From Algoriphagus alkaliphilus (GTDB taxonomy: Bacteria; Bacteroidota; Bacteroidia; Cytophagales; Cyclobacteriaceae), in NCBI RefSeq assembly GCF_900103735.1, contig NZ_FMXE01000029.1, positions 1 to 64,000 on the forward strand: 64,000 nt of DNA. The letters run 5' to 3'. The notes under the pieces were generated by a model, which made no database searches, was not told the origin of the DNA, and worked only from the letters and a program-made list of their open reading frames with translations. Position numbers and translations under genes: made by a program. Shown piece after piece: positions 26,772-35,804 of the stretch; position 1 is the stretch's first letter; each line of letters opens with the position of its first letter.

Positions 26772-29315
26772 ATGCAAAAAACCGTTCTCTCACTGATTTT
26801 CACCCTTTTTCTCGGTCAACTCGCCTTCGCTCAGGAGGAGTATTATTTTCCCGGGGAAAAATTTGATCCTGCCATCCCCTCACCTTCCCAGTTTCTGGGC
26901 TACCCTGTGGGCGACTGGCATACCCGCTATGACCTGATAGTGAAGTATTTCGAAAAGCTGGATCAACTCAGCCCTCTCGCCCTACTTCAGACTATAGGCT
27001 ATACTCATGAGCATCGCCCCAAAGTCATTCTGACCATTGCTTCGGCTGTAAACATGGGAAATCTGGAACAAATCAGGTTGAAGCAAATCCAACTCGCAGA
27101 TCCTAGCCAGCCCAAACCTGATGTGAATGCCATGCCCTCCATCGTTCATTTAGGCTATGGTGTCCATGGAAATGAACCTTCTTCGGCAGAGGCTGCGATG
27201 CTGACAGCCTATTGGTTTTTGGCTTCCCAATCTGATCTGGCCAAAAATCTTCGGGAAAATATGGTCCTGCACATCGATCCCACTTTAAATCCTGACGGTC
27301 GAGACCGCCACAGTCTTTGGGCCAATTCCAACAAAGGCTTCCCTCCTGTGGCAAGTCCTTTGGACAGAGAACACAATGAAGCTTGGCCGGGCGGCAGAAC
27401 CAACCACTACTGGTTTGACCTCAACCGGGATTGGTTGCCACTTGCGCATCCTGAATCACGCGTAAAAGTAGATTGGTATCATCAGTGGTATCCCAATGTC
27501 ACTACGGACTTCCATGAAATGGGCACCAACAGCACTTTTTTCTTTGAGCCAACCAAGCCTTTTGGTTCTGAAAACCCTGTAGTACCCAGAAAGAATTACG
27601 ACGACCTCAATCCGCGCTTTGCCAAGTATTTTGCCAAATACATGGATCAGATCGGAGCCTTATACTGGACCAAAGAGGTCTTTGACAACAGCTATCCTGG
27701 CTACGGATCAACCTATCCCGACATTCATGGAGGATTGGGATTGGTATTTGAGACGGCAAGTTCGAGAGGTCATGTCCAAAACAGTCAACGGGGTGACATT
27801 ACCTTTGCCTTTACCATCAGAAATCACGTGGTTAACTCCTTGGCAACCATGGAAGCGGCTTTGGATAATCGGGTGTATATGCACGACTACTTGCGTGAAT
27901 TCTTTGAAACTGCAGTCGCCGAAGGAGGAAAAGATGCTGCTAAAAGCTATGTTTTCGGAGATGAATTTGATGAAAGCAGAAACCGGCTTTTCACCAAGTT
28001 TTTGCTGGATCACAAGATCAAAGTCTATGAAAACTCAGCAGATGTGACTGTTTCCGGTCAAGCGTTCAAAAAAGGTAAATCCTGGGTTGTACCGACTAAT
28101 CAGCCTCAGTACCGCATGGTACGAACCATGTTTGAATATGAAAAAAAGTTTGCCGACTCGGTATTTTATGATGCTTCGGCTTGGACCATGGCAGCAGCTT
28201 ATGGGATGCCATTTTCGGCAGCCACAGGTGCAAAATCAGGTTCAGAGATCAAAGCAGTTTCAATCCCGAATTTCACTTTTCCTGAGGGAAAAGCTTACGC
28301 TTACCTGATCGACTGGTCTGACTTCTATGCCCCAAAAATGCTTTTTGAAATGCAGAAAGCGGGAATTCATGTGGAGTCGGTGCATCGCCCTTTTTCCTCC
28401 CAAACTCAGGACGGAGTAGTAAGTTTCTCTTCAGGTACCCTGATGATTCCCATGGGTTTCCAAAAACTGAAAGCAGAGGAGCTTGCTACAAAATTGAAAG
28501 AACTGGCTGCTAAAAACGGACAAAAAATCTATGCCGTTCAGACGGGTTTGAACGTGACTGGAATCGATTTGGGATCGAATTCTGTTTCTGCCATTCAGGC
28601 ACCAAAAGTTCTGATGCCTGTGGGTACAGGAATCAATTCTCTTGAGGCAGGTGAAATCTGGAATCTAATGGATCAGCACTTGGGTATGCCGATTACCAAA
28701 GTAAATATGGAGCAATTTGGACGGGTAAATCTCCACGAATACAATACCCTGATCCTGCCTTCTGGCAATTACAATTCACTTTCCGAGTCACAGGTCAATC
28801 ACCTGAAAGACTGGATTAACCGGGGAGGGACGGTCATTTCCTTGAAAAACGCCTCACTTTGGCTAAACCAAAAAGGCATCACGAAAGAAGTAGCTGTGGA
28901 ATTGAAGGATGAACCCAAGGATCCGGATTCGCTTCCATTCAATACCCGAAATGATTTCGAAGGTGCCAAAGAAGTCGGTGGAAGTATTTATTTGGCCGAA
29001 CTGGATTTGACTCACCCGATTGCCTATGGCTATCATCGCAAAAATCTTCCAGTCTATCGCAATACGGATATCTTTATCAAGCCATCTGCTGACAAGTACC
29101 TGACTCCGGTAAAATATACTGCCAACCCGCATTTGGGCGGATACATCTCCAAAACCAATCTGGAAAAGCTGAAGCTAAGTGCAGGGGTCATTATCTCTTC
29201 AGTGGGCCAAGGCAGAGTGGTTCATTTCTTTGACAGTCCAAATTTCCGGGGAACTTGGTTTGGAACGAATAAACTGTTCCTAAATGCAATTTTCCATGGG
29301 GATAATATGGATTGA
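26772..29315 (+). CDS. M14-family zinc carboxypeptidase, secreted
   Basis: An 847-residue protein with a signal peptide beginning at ATG 26772 (MQKTVLSLIFTLFLGQLAFAQ); the frame extends further up but those codons precede the signal. The M14 peptidase domain spans about residues 50-370: zinc ligands His 132 and Glu 135 (GVHGNEPSSAEA) and His 248 (DFHEMG), candidate catalytic Glu 327 (VFETASSRG). The C-terminal 450 residues include a glutamine-amidotransferase-like segment (YNTLILPSGNY, LKDWINRGGTVISL). A terminator follows the gene. Acts on exported peptides; specificity unknown. Confidence 0.93.
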   Translation: MQKTVLSLIFTLFLGQLAFAQEEYYFPGEKFDPAIPSPSQFLGYPVGDWHTRYDLIVKYFEKLDQLSPLALLQTIGYTHEHRPKVILTIASAVNMGNLEQIRLKQIQLADPSQPKPDVNAMPSIVHLGYGVHGNEPSSAEAAMLTAYWFLASQSDLAKNLRENMVLHIDPTLNPDGRDRHSLWANSNKGFPPVASPLDREHNEAWPGGRTNHYWFDLNRDWLPLAHPESRVKVDWYHQWYPNVTTDFHEMGTNSTFFFEPTKPFGSENPVVPRKNYDDLNPRFAKYFAKYMDQIGALYWTKEVFDNSYPGYGSTYPDIHGGLGLVFETASSRGHVQNSQRGDITFAFTIRNHVVNSLATMEAALDNRVYMHDYLREFFETAVAEGGKDAAKSYVFGDEFDESRNRLFTKFLLDHKIKVYENSADVTVSGQAFKKGKSWVVPTNQPQYRMVRTMFEYEKKFADSVFYDASAWTMAAAYGMPFSAATGAKSGSEIKAVSIPNFTFPEGKAYAYLIDWSDFYAPKMLFEMQKAGIHVESVHRPFSSQTQDGVVSFSSGTLMIPMGFQKLKAEELATKLKELAAKNGQKIYAVQTGLNVTGIDLGSNSVSAIQAPKVLMPVGTGINSLEAGEIWNLMDQHLGMPITKVNMEQFGRVNLHEYNTLILPSGNYNSLSESQVNHLKDWINRGGTVISLKNASLWLNQKGITKEVAVELKDEPKDPDSLPFNTRNDFEGAKEVGGSIYLAELDLTHPIAYGYHRKNLPVYRNTDIFIKPSADKYLTPVKYTANPHLGGYISKTNLEKLKLSAGVIISSVGQGRVVHFFDSPNFRGTWFGTNKLFLNAIFHGDNMD

Positions 29316-29363
29316 AACGATTTCGGAATTGGGATTTCGGATTTCGGGATATAAAATTTAAAT

Positions 29364-29399
29364 AAGCCGTTGAGCGGAAGTTCAGCGGCTTTTTTTTCT
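29364..29399 (+). terminator. Intrinsic terminator of M14 peptidase gene
   Basis: AAGCCGTTGA pairs with TCAGCGGCTT around loop gcggaagt, followed by a run of T. It lies 48 bp after the peptidase stop codon. Confidence 0.88.
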
Positions 29400-29493
29400 T
29401 TAAAACAATAGAATTCCTCACCTTAAATTTTATTTATACACTCAATCTTGCACTTTAATTGGATTCAACTAACAGATAGAATTATAAAGAGAA

Positions 29494-29526
29494 TAAAAAA
29501 ACCTCAAAACGAATCGCTTTGAGGCT
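29494..29526 (-). terminator. Intrinsic terminator of the TonB-C cluster
   Basis: On the minus strand GCCTCAAA pairs with TTTTGAGG around gcgattcg and is followed by seven T. It lies 22 bp after the stop codon of the last TonB-C gene. Confidence 0.85.
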
Positions 29527-29547
29527 TCATTGATCTTAAAGGCTTGC

Positions 29548-29955
29548 CTAAAGTTTGAATTGAACAGGCAATCTCATCTGCACAGCAACAGGTTTACCAT
29601 CCAACTTTCCCGGAGTCCATTTCCCACTTTCCCTGACCATTCGGTGGGCTTCTTCATCACATCCTCCCCCGATTCCTCTGAGAATGGCAACTTCATCCAC
29701 ACTGCCGTCCTCCCGTACAATAAACGAAACTGCTACCATGCCTTCAATGCCTTTCTCTTTAGCCAAGGCAGGATACTTCATATTTTCCTGGAAGTATTTG
29801 ATAAAAGACTCCATACTTCCGCCGGGGGGAACTGGCATATCCGGAACTACCTGATAAACCCCTTCAATTTTGGACATCGTGACTTGCGCTTCAAGCTTGG
29901 AAATAAATCCAAAAAACAGCAAGGTAATAAGCGAAAACAGAATTTTAATCTTCAT
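29548..29955 (-). CDS. Exported TonB C-terminal-domain protein (copy 4)
   Basis: A 135-residue protein: signal peptide (MKIKILFSLITLLFFGFISKLEA) then a single TonB C-terminal domain with YPALAKEKGIEGMVAVSFIVREDGSV, RGIGGGCDEEA and MRLPVQFKL. There is no cytoplasmic or transmembrane anchor as in classical TonB, so it would be free in the periplasm. ATG 29955 is chosen because it starts the signal peptide. Last of four tandem genes with this domain behind blaI/blaR1; ends in a terminator. Confidence 0.85.
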   Translation of the reverse strand: MKIKILFSLITLLFFGFISKLEAQVTMSKIEGVYQVVPDMPVPPGGSMESFIKYFQENMKYPALAKEKGIEGMVAVSFIVREDGSVDEVAILRGIGGGCDEEAHRMVRESGKWTPGKLDGKPVAVQMRLPVQFKL

Positions 29956-30013
29956 AACGATTTGATGTATTGGTGAGTAATTTGGTTTAGAATTCAAATA
30001 AACAGCAAGTGAT

Positions 30014-30517
30014 TTAGCTCAGTTTGAATCGGATAGGCAGTCGCATTCGGCAATTGACTATCCGATCTTTTTGCATTGCAGGCTCCCACTTGGGAGAGTT
30101 TTGGACGACACGAAGTGCTTCTTCATCCGCACCACCTCCAATTCCTCTGAGGATTTCGGGATTGGAAACAGATCCATCGGAATTGACGACAAACACAACG
30201 ATCACCGTTCCTTCAATGCCCATGCTTTTAGCCTCGGCAGGATAAGTGACGTTCGCTTTTAGATAATCATTCCAACCGGCCATGCCTCCGGGAGGAATGG
30301 GCTGAACTTCCGTTACGTCAAAGATTTCGTTTCCGTCTTTTGCGACGTTATTCACCCTTGCCAGAATATTGGATGGTCCGATACTTTGTTTGGCTTCAAC
30401 TTGGGTGGGTCCTTCGATTTCCGGCTCTGTAGCAATGTCGCAAGATACCGACAGGATGATCAGGCATATTGCCGGAATCCATACCATTCTGTTGATTTTC
30501 AATTCATTGATTTTCAT
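30014..30517 (-). CDS. TonB C-terminal-domain lipoprotein (copy 3)
   Basis: A 167-residue lipoprotein: hydrophobic segment and lipobox LSVSC (Cys 26), a spacer of about 55 residues and a TonB C-terminal domain (YPAEAKSMGIEGTVIVVFVVNSDGSV, RGIGGGADEEA, MRLPIRFKL). The domain is closest by eye to the one fused to BlaR1 (EGTVIVVFVxxxDGS and RGIGGGADEEAxRVVQN are shared), implying recent duplication within the cluster. Confidence 0.86.
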   Translation of the reverse strand: MKINELKINRMVWIPAICLIILSVSCDIATEPEIEGPTQVEAKQSIGPSNILARVNNVAKDGNEIFDVTEVQPIPPGGMAGWNDYLKANVTYPAEAKSMGIEGTVIVVFVVNSDGSVSNPEILRGIGGGADEEALRVVQNSPKWEPAMQKDRIVNCRMRLPIRFKLS

Positions 30518-30627
30518 AATTGTGTTATTTATTGGTTAAAATTTGAAAAGACATTCCAGGCTTTTGGATATATTCCAAAAGAACTAAGAGTTTATAAATT
30601 AAATTGATTTTTAGACTGGGCTTGGAG

Positions 30628-31395
30628 TTATTTGGCTTGATAACCAACCACTGTTACATGCTTCCCAAACCTATCCGCAATTGCTTTCTCGTTTTGCTGC
30701 TTTGGTGAGGAGACTCCAGGATCTACCGCTATGACAAACCGAATCGGTAGACTTAATTGAGTGGTAACGGCTTGACCACCTTTTATTGCTGGCTCCCAAT
30801 CTGGTCCTTCAGCTATGATTCTGACAGCCTCCTGATCACAGCCCCCGCCAATTCCTCTTATGATTTCTACATTTGCTACTGTCCCATCCTCTTTTATCTT
30901 AAAACCGACAATAACAGTACCTTGGGTATTAGCTTCTCTGGCAGTTTGTGGATATTTGATATTTTTTGATAGGTAGCGATTCCATTCTTCAATTCCTTCG
31001 GAGGGTGTTGGCAATTGGTCTACCTTGTCATGAACCATAAAGCCCGCCTCTGAAAGTTGGAATTTTACTTCGGGTTTTAAAGTGATTTTAAATTCAGTCT
31101 TATCAGAAACCAAAATCTCTTTGGTTTCCAAATCGATGAAAGTCACCACAAGTACAGCGTCGGATGAAGGAACCGTTAGCCAAAAATTTCCATCCATGTT
31201 GGTGACAGTACCCGAAGTAGTGCCTTTAATTAAAATTGAAGCGCCTCTTACGATTTTGTCATCCTGATCTACTACGCTTCCCTTAATTTTGATTCCTTCA
31301 CTGATTTTTTGGGCAAAAGAATCCGAAAAAATCGCCATAGAGCCAAAAAGCAACAAACAGAAATATGATAATCTAATTGACAGTAAAGCTTTCAT
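30628..31395 (-). CDS. Carboxypeptidase-regulatory plus TonB C-terminal protein (copy 2)
   Basis: A 255-residue exported protein: signal peptide (ending SDSFAQ), a carboxypeptidase-regulatory-like domain (KIKGSVVDQDDKIVRGASILIKGTTSGTVTNMDGNFWLTVPSS), then a TonB C-terminal domain (YPQTAREANTQGTVIVGFKIKEDGTV, RGIGGGCDQEA) and an extra tail of about 35 residues. The regulatory domain is of the kind at the N-terminus of TonB-dependent receptors. Same strand and operon direction as blaR1; 140-bp gap upstream contains alternative hairpins. Confidence 0.87.
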   Translation of the reverse strand: MKALLSIRLSYFCLLLFGSMAIFSDSFAQKISEGIKIKGSVVDQDDKIVRGASILIKGTTSGTVTNMDGNFWLTVPSSDAVLVVTFIDLETKEILVSDKTEFKITLKPEVKFQLSEAGFMVHDKVDQLPTPSEGIEEWNRYLSKNIKYPQTAREANTQGTVIVGFKIKEDGTVANVEIIRGIGGGCDQEAVRIIAEGPDWEPAIKGGQAVTTQLSLPIRFVIAVDPGVSSPKQQNEKAIADRFGKHVTVVGYQAK

Positions 31396-31422
31396 TGGAA
31401 TTTTGGTTTAGTTTAAAGTTAG

Positions 31423-31458
31423 TTTTCAGTGATTGCTGAAAAGTTTTTTTAAGCAATC
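31423..31458. promoter_or_regulatory. Two mutually exclusive hairpins before copy-2 gene
   Basis: TTTTCA/TGAAAA (31423-31428 with 31437-31442) and GATTGCT/AGCAATC (31431-31437 with 31452-31458) share bases, so only one stem can form at a time. It lies in the spacer between blaR1 and the next TonB-C gene. Could tune read-through; equally may be chance. Confidence 0.3.
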
Positions 31459-31535
31459 AATAGGTTTAATCAGAGAACAACTATTTATTTATTTTTTTAT
31501 TTTCATTATTTATTTTAGGTCTTTCTTGCACATTT

Positions 31536-32990
31536 TCAAAAATCGGTTGGGAGTTTGCCAATGAATTCAGATTCCATCAGCTGTTTATAGGGAAGAAATT
31601 GATCAAGATAAGCGGTCACTTGAATTTCCTGCAATTGGACTACTTGAGTCGGAATGTTCTTCTCTGTTAATTTTGCTGTCTCACTTGCCGAATTAGTCGA
31701 GGAGGCCAATTTAAACCGAATCGGTAATCTCATTCGGGTATTTACTAGCTTCCCTCTTTGCCTTCCAGGCTCCCATCTAGGAGCATTTTGGACAACACGC
31801 ATTGCCTCTTCGTCTGCCCCTCCTCCAATACCCCGAAGAATTTCCACATCATGGATAGACCCATCAGTTTTGATCACAAATACGACGATTACTGTCCCCT
31901 CAATCCCCATTCTTCTAGCCTGAAAGGGATATTGAAGATTTTTAGCCAAATACTGATTCCATCCGCTCATACCCCCCGGAGGATTGGGCTGCTGCTCCAC
32001 TACGTCAAATATTTGATCAGCAACTAAAGGTTTATAAACTGGATTTTCTAATGACAATTCCTCCAGATTTTGAACATCATCCGGAACTTCTATCACTTGA
32101 TCGAAATCAATCAATGTAGAGAGCTGAGGTTCCAAGTCTTGCCTTTCGCAGGAAAATACCAACACCAGCAAGCCTATAACAGGTATAAGCGTCAGAAAGC
32201 GAAGTTTTTGCCAATGCGCAGATTGAGATTTTCCCAACATTATGATCCGCTTCTTGGTCTGAAACTGATTGAAATTATTCATAAACTGCCAGCCCGGCTT
32301 GGCTGTGATTAATTTCAGGAGTAAAGTCGCGTACTCTTTTGGACCATAAGAAAATGTAACACCCTGATCCGCCTGATATTCATGCACCTCACGAAGCGAA
32401 TTCTCGAAAAGGTAAATCAGCGGGTTGAACCAAAAGAACACTTTGGCGAAGTTCACCAACAACAAATCCCAGCTGTGACGTAGTCTGACATGCATGGATT
32501 CATGGAGGATGATCTGTTTTTGCTCAGTGTTCTCCGGATCAAAATCCGGCATCAGAATGTAATCGAAAAATGAGGCGGGTACAAACTCAGGATGGATTGC
32601 GATGTAATGCTTGTTGTAGTAGATTTTTTTGGCATTTCCGATTTGTCTTTGGGACACCATAAAGCCAAAAATCAATCTGGCAGCCGTAAAAACTACTCCT
32701 ACCAAATAAACACCAATCAATAGTTGACTCCAGGAAAACCAGCGGCTCCCGACTTCAGCGACCTGATCTCCCACCTGAAAGACCGGCAAAGTCATTTCTG
32801 TAATTTCTGGCCCCAGATCAAAAAACTCAAGTCTAAGCAAAGGGATAAACCCTGACAGGATCAGAAGGCCAAGAAGGATTGACCTATTCCAGGAGAAAAA
32901 GGTCAATCCACTCAGCAACACCCTATAGATTACCAAGGAAATTCCCAGACAAATGGAAACTTCTACCAGATAAATCAATAGCGCGTTCAT
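31536..32990 (-). CDS. BlaR1-like M56 sensor fused to TonB C-terminal domain
   Basis: A 484-residue membrane protein. The N-terminal half is an M56 (BlaR1/MecR1) peptidase with helices near residues 5-25, 38-53, 90-110 and 265-282, and the zinc motif HESMHVRLRHSWD at 163-175. In place of a penicillin-binding sensor it has a periplasmic TonB C-terminal domain (about 335-430: YPFQARRMGIEGTVIVVFVIKTDGSI, RGIGGGADEEA, MRLPIRFKL) and a short tail. M56 sensors cleave BlaI-type repressors on signal; blaI overlaps by one base upstream. The signal sensed by the TonB-like domain is unknown. Confidence 0.93.
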   Translation of the reverse strand: MNALLIYLVEVSICLGISLVIYRVLLSGLTFFSWNRSILLGLLILSGFIPLLRLEFFDLGPEITEMTLPVFQVGDQVAEVGSRWFSWSQLLIGVYLVGVVFTAARLIFGFMVSQRQIGNAKKIYYNKHYIAIHPEFVPASFFDYILMPDFDPENTEQKQIILHESMHVRLRHSWDLLLVNFAKVFFWFNPLIYLFENSLREVHEYQADQGVTFSYGPKEYATLLLKLITAKPGWQFMNNFNQFQTKKRIIMLGKSQSAHWQKLRFLTLIPVIGLLVLVFSCERQDLEPQLSTLIDFDQVIEVPDDVQNLEELSLENPVYKPLVADQIFDVVEQQPNPPGGMSGWNQYLAKNLQYPFQARRMGIEGTVIVVFVIKTDGSIHDVEILRGIGGGADEEAMRVVQNAPRWEPGRQRGKLVNTRMRLPIRFKLASSTNSASETAKLTEKNIPTQVVQLQEIQVTAYLDQFLPYKQLMESEFIGKLPTDF

Positions 32991-33361
32991 TACTTCTTGG
33001 TGTTATCCATGTTGTCAATCATTTTCTTCAGTTCTTTCACTTCCTTTTCGGAAATGCTTTTTTCCTTGACCATGAATGACAGGAAATTACCAACTGACCC
33101 ACCAAAAAAGTGCGTCACCAATCTGTTAAAGCTCTTTTTGCTGTAATCTTCCTGATTGACAGCTGGCTTGTAAATATTTACCGTACCGTACATCCGATGG
33201 GTGAGATAACCTTTTCGTTCGATGTTTTTAATCGTAGACGCTAAGGTGGTGTAGGGTGGCTTTGGATCAGGCAATTGATCCAACACATCTCTGATCAACA
33301 ATTCTCCCTGATTCCAGAAGATTGACATGATCTGTTCTTCGTTTTGGTTAAGTTCTTCCAT
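32990..33361 (-). CDS. blaI: BlaI/MecI-family transcriptional repressor
   Basis: A 123-residue winged-helix repressor: NQNEEQIMSIFWNQGELLIRDVLDQLPDPKPPYTTLASTIKNIERKGYLTHRMYG matches the BlaI/MecI DNA-binding domain, with a helical C-terminal dimer part. Known members are inactivated by BlaR1-type M56 proteases. Its stop overlaps the blaR1 start by one base (coupled), and a candidate operator with three CGTA/TACG half-sites stands 33 bp upstream of its start. It probably represses the whole blaI-blaR1-TonB-C group. Confidence 0.95.
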   Translation of the reverse strand: MEELNQNEEQIMSIFWNQGELLIRDVLDQLPDPKPPYTTLASTIKNIERKGYLTHRMYGTVNIYKPAVNQEDYSKKSFNRLVTHFFGGSVGNFLSFMVKEKSISEKEVKELKKMIDNMDNTKK

Positions 33362-33393
33362 AATTGAAAGGTAAAAAAGAGAAATATATTTTC

Positions 33394-33418
33394 CTACGCT
33401 TTTTTCGTATTTCTACGA
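33394..33418. promoter_or_regulatory. Candidate BlaI operator
   Basis: On the plus strand CTACGcttttttCGTAtttcTACG gives three alternating half-sites, including the palindrome CGTAtttcTACG. It lies upstream of blaI, just behind a near-consensus -7 (TATATTTC on the minus strand). BlaI/MecI sites known elsewhere are TACA/TGTA palindromes; here only the placement and symmetry argue for an operator. Confidence 0.45.
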
Positions 33419-33543
33419 CTCAGGTTTTACAATTTCAATTTGAAGCGTTTTGAGCAGGATTTTACCTGAATTTTTTTTAAAAAAATCAGACTTCCTTCAC
33501 AGATCTAAAAAGCCTTGGATGGCATTACAGCCTAAAATGACAA

Positions 33544-33585
33544 ATCAGACCAAGCCCCATTCTCAGCAAAAGAGCTTGATCTGAT
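33544..33585 (-). terminator. Long hairpin after ACR3 gene
   Basis: ATCAGACCAAGC (33544-33555) and GCTTGATCTGAT (33574-33585) pair over 12 bases with one wobble. It lies 15 bp downstream of the ACR3 stop, followed on the minus strand by TTGTCATTTT. T-tract is poor, so terminator function is likely but not certain. Confidence 0.45.
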
Positions 33586-33599
33586 CTTAAAACAAATTC

Positions 33600-34649
33600 C
33601 TATGCGCCTTTGGGATAGTACTTTTTTTTCCAGCTGTATGCCACTCTGACCAACAAGATCAAAGCCGGAACCTCTACCAAAGGACCGATCACTCCCGCAA
33701 AAGCCTGTCCCGAACTCAATCCAAATACCGCAATCGCCACAGCTATCGCCAACTCGAAGTTGTTTCCGGCAGCAGTAAAGGAAACCGCCGCATTTTGATC
33801 ATAAGGGGCTCCCATGGCTTTGCTAAAAAAGAATCCCAGGACAAACATGATCAGAAAATAAATCACTAGTGGAATAGCTATCCTGACTACATCCATGGGA
33901 ATCGTCACGATCAACTCTCCTTTTAGGGAAAACATAACCAGAATCGTGAATAGCAAAGCAATCAGCGTAATTGGGCCGATTTTAGGCAAAAAGACACTTG
34001 TATACCACTCTTCACTTTTCAACTTTGGTAAAATCAGTCGACTCAGCAATCCCGCGAGAAATGGAATCCCAAGGTAAATCGCCACACTTTCGGCAATAAC
34101 CCCAATCGAAATATCCACAATAGCCCCTTCAAATCCGAAATAAGGAGGCAGTACCGTAATGAACAGCCAAGCATAAAAGCTGTAGCCAAAAACCTGGAAG
34201 ATGCTGTTGAGTGCTACCAGTCCAGCACCGTATTCCGAACTTCCCTCAGCCAGATCATTCCATACCAAAACCATCGCAATGCATCTGGCCAAGCCGATCA
34301 GGATCAACCCAACCATATATTCCGGATAATCACTCAGGAACGTAATCGCCAGAACGAACATTAGAATCGGCCCGACAATCCAGTTTAGGATCAGAGAAAT
34401 GCTCAAAATTTTGACATTTTTGAAGACCTTCGGAAGCAGTCTATAATCCACTTTTGCCAAAGGCGGATACATCATCAGAATCAAACCAATCGCGATGGGA
34501 ATATTGGTCGTTCCCGAACTCATCGAATCGATTACATTGCTGGACTGTGGAAAAAAATATCCCAACCCAACTCCAATAGCCATGGCCAAAAAAATCCAAA
34601 GCGTCAGGTATTGGTCCAGAAATCCCAGTTTCTTTTTAGCAACTGTCAT
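33600..34649 (-). CDS. arsB: ACR3-family arsenite efflux transporter
   Basis: A 349-residue inner-membrane protein with about ten helices, matching the ACR3 (bile/arsenite/riboflavin transporter superfamily) type: [55 protein letters not shown] with the conserved Cys in the fourth helix, and [25 protein letters not shown]. It exports arsenite by proton antiport. Last gene of the ars operon, overlapping the arsenate reductase gene by 4 bp. The name acr3 is equally used. Confidence 0.96.
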   Translation of the reverse strand: MTVAKKKLGFLDQYLTLWIFLAMAIGVGLGYFFPQSSNVIDSMSSGTTNIPIAIGLILMMYPPLAKVDYRLLPKVFKNVKILSISLILNWIVGPILMFVLAITFLSDYPEYMVGLILIGLARCIAMVLVWNDLAEGSSEYGAGLVALNSIFQVFGYSFYAWLFITVLPPYFGFEGAIVDISIGVIAESVAIYLGIPFLAGLLSRLILPKLKSEEWYTSVFLPKIGPITLIALLFTILVMFSLKGELIVTIPMDVVRIAIPLVIYFLIMFVLGFFFSKAMGAPYDQNAAVSFTAAGNNFELAIAVAIAVFGLSSGQAFAGVIGPLVEVPALILLVRVAYSWKKKYYPKGA

Positions 34650-35269
34650 AGCCTTTCCTTCACTTTTTGGAAGATCAAAAACAGCTCCGCTCCTATCTGA
34701 TGGGAACGTTCTGTGTACATTTTCTCCTCCAGATCTGTCCCGTCAAATGCCTTGGGGTCTTCAAAACGCAATGGAATACGTTTCTCTGTTCCCGGAATAA
34801 ATGGACAATTCTCATCCGCATGATCACAGGTCATCACTGCTGCAAAACCCGTGGTCGGATTGATCGGATCATCATAGACTTTTGAAAAAGTGACGATGGG
34901 TTCGGATTCCTCTCCATGAAAAACAAAATAAACGGGATTAGCCTCTCCCTTTTGAACTAACTTGAATCCGTCGCGCCGGATTGCTTCCACTGCACGCTCA
35001 TTGAATGCGGTCACCTCTACCCCACCGGAGTAGCAGAATGCTTCTATTCCATGATAATCCGCGGCTGTTTGAGCCCAAATCTGAGAAAACTGGCTCCTGC
35101 GACTGTTGTGGGTACAGATAAAATTTAATCGGACCGCTTCCTTTGCATTGATTTTACCTAAAATATAATCCACCATGGACTCGATTACAGGCATTCGCTC
35201 CACAGGGATTTGAGAAATCGGCAAGAAGGAAATAGTTTCCACCAGGGCCGGATAAAAAGAGTTTTTCAT
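34646..35269 (-). CDS. arsC: LMW-PTP-type arsenate reductase-like protein
   Basis: A 207-residue protein with a low-molecular-weight phosphatase P-loop [14 protein letters not shown], nucleophile Cys 52. This CxxNSxRS form belongs to the thioredoxin-type arsenate reductase / phosphatase branch. The chain is longer than the usual 130-140 residues, with an extra N-terminal segment (about 45 residues) and further Cys near [12 protein letters not shown] that could serve in the disulfide relay. Sits between DUF6428 and ACR3 genes, so arsenate reduction is the likely role. Confidence 0.9.
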   Translation of the reverse strand: MKNSFYPALVETISFLPISQIPVERMPVIESMVDYILGKINAKEAVRLNFICTHNSRRSQFSQIWAQTAADYHGIEAFCYSGGVEVTAFNERAVEAIRRDGFKLVQKGEANPVYFVFHGEESEPIVTFSKVYDDPINPTTGFAAVMTCDHADENCPFIPGTEKRIPLRFEDPKAFDGTDLEEKMYTERSHQIGAELFLIFQKVKERL

Positions 35270-35287
35270 AAATAACCTATGGGATTT

Positions 35288-35758
35288 TTAACAGCAACCT
35301 GAACCGGGTGCACAAGAAGATTCTGAAGCAGAAAGAATCGATAATCTAACTTTCGGTTTTTGGGCAGGAATACCACACTTGTCTTTGGCAAGGCAGTCTG
35401 TCATTTTATTGGTTAGGGTAAAAACTCCTCCGTTAAATTCCAGACCGTATTTACCAATAGTGTCCCCTTGGTATTCCACCTCTACTTCCAAATCTTCCAA
35501 ACCTAGCACACGCTCAGAAAGCTGAATAATGTCGAGTAACTTTTTTGCGCCCAACCGATGATCGTAGTCTCCGTCTTCCCAAAGCTGGAAATTGACAGTT
35601 TTTTCGTCCCGCAGAGTTCCTCCGCAGTCAATAAACCGCTTATTGACCTGTCCTACTTCTGTAATGTGAAAATGAGCTGGAACAGGGGTGCCATTCGGAA
35701 GAAGGAATGTCAAATGACTCAATTGAGGAAGCCGGGATTTGATTTCTGAGAGTTTCAT
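35288..35758 (-). CDS. DUF6428-like protein with Cys-rich tail, ars operon
   Basis: A 156-residue protein of a family (DUF6428 by recollection) that recurs in Bacteroidota arsenic operons. It has a conserved N-terminal part (LTFLLPNGTPVPAHFHITEVGQVNKRFIDCGG), a Cys pair in MTDCLAKDKCG, and ends SSCAPGSGCC, a likely soft-metal or arsenite binding tail. An ATTGCAATATTACGAT operator-like palindrome lies 13 bp before its start codon. Could be an arsenic chaperone; not established. Confidence 0.82.
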   Translation of the reverse strand: MKLSEIKSRLPQLSHLTFLLPNGTPVPAHFHITEVGQVNKRFIDCGGTLRDEKTVNFQLWEDGDYDHRLGAKKLLDIIQLSERVLGLEDLEVEVEYQGDTIGKYGLEFNGGVFTLTNKMTDCLAKDKCGIPAQKPKVRLSILSASESSCAPGSGCC

Positions 35759-35770
35759 GATACTTAGTTT

Positions 35771-35786
35771 ATTGCAATATTACGAT
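35771..35786. promoter_or_regulatory. ArsR operator-like palindrome, copy 2
   Basis: ATTGCAATATTACGAT between arsR and the DUF6428 gene, 15 of 16 bases identical to the copy upstream of arsR. It suggests a second internal control point so that arsR and the resistance genes can be set separately. Confidence 0.65.
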
Positions 35787-35804
35787 GGATGAATTCAAAT
35801 TTTT

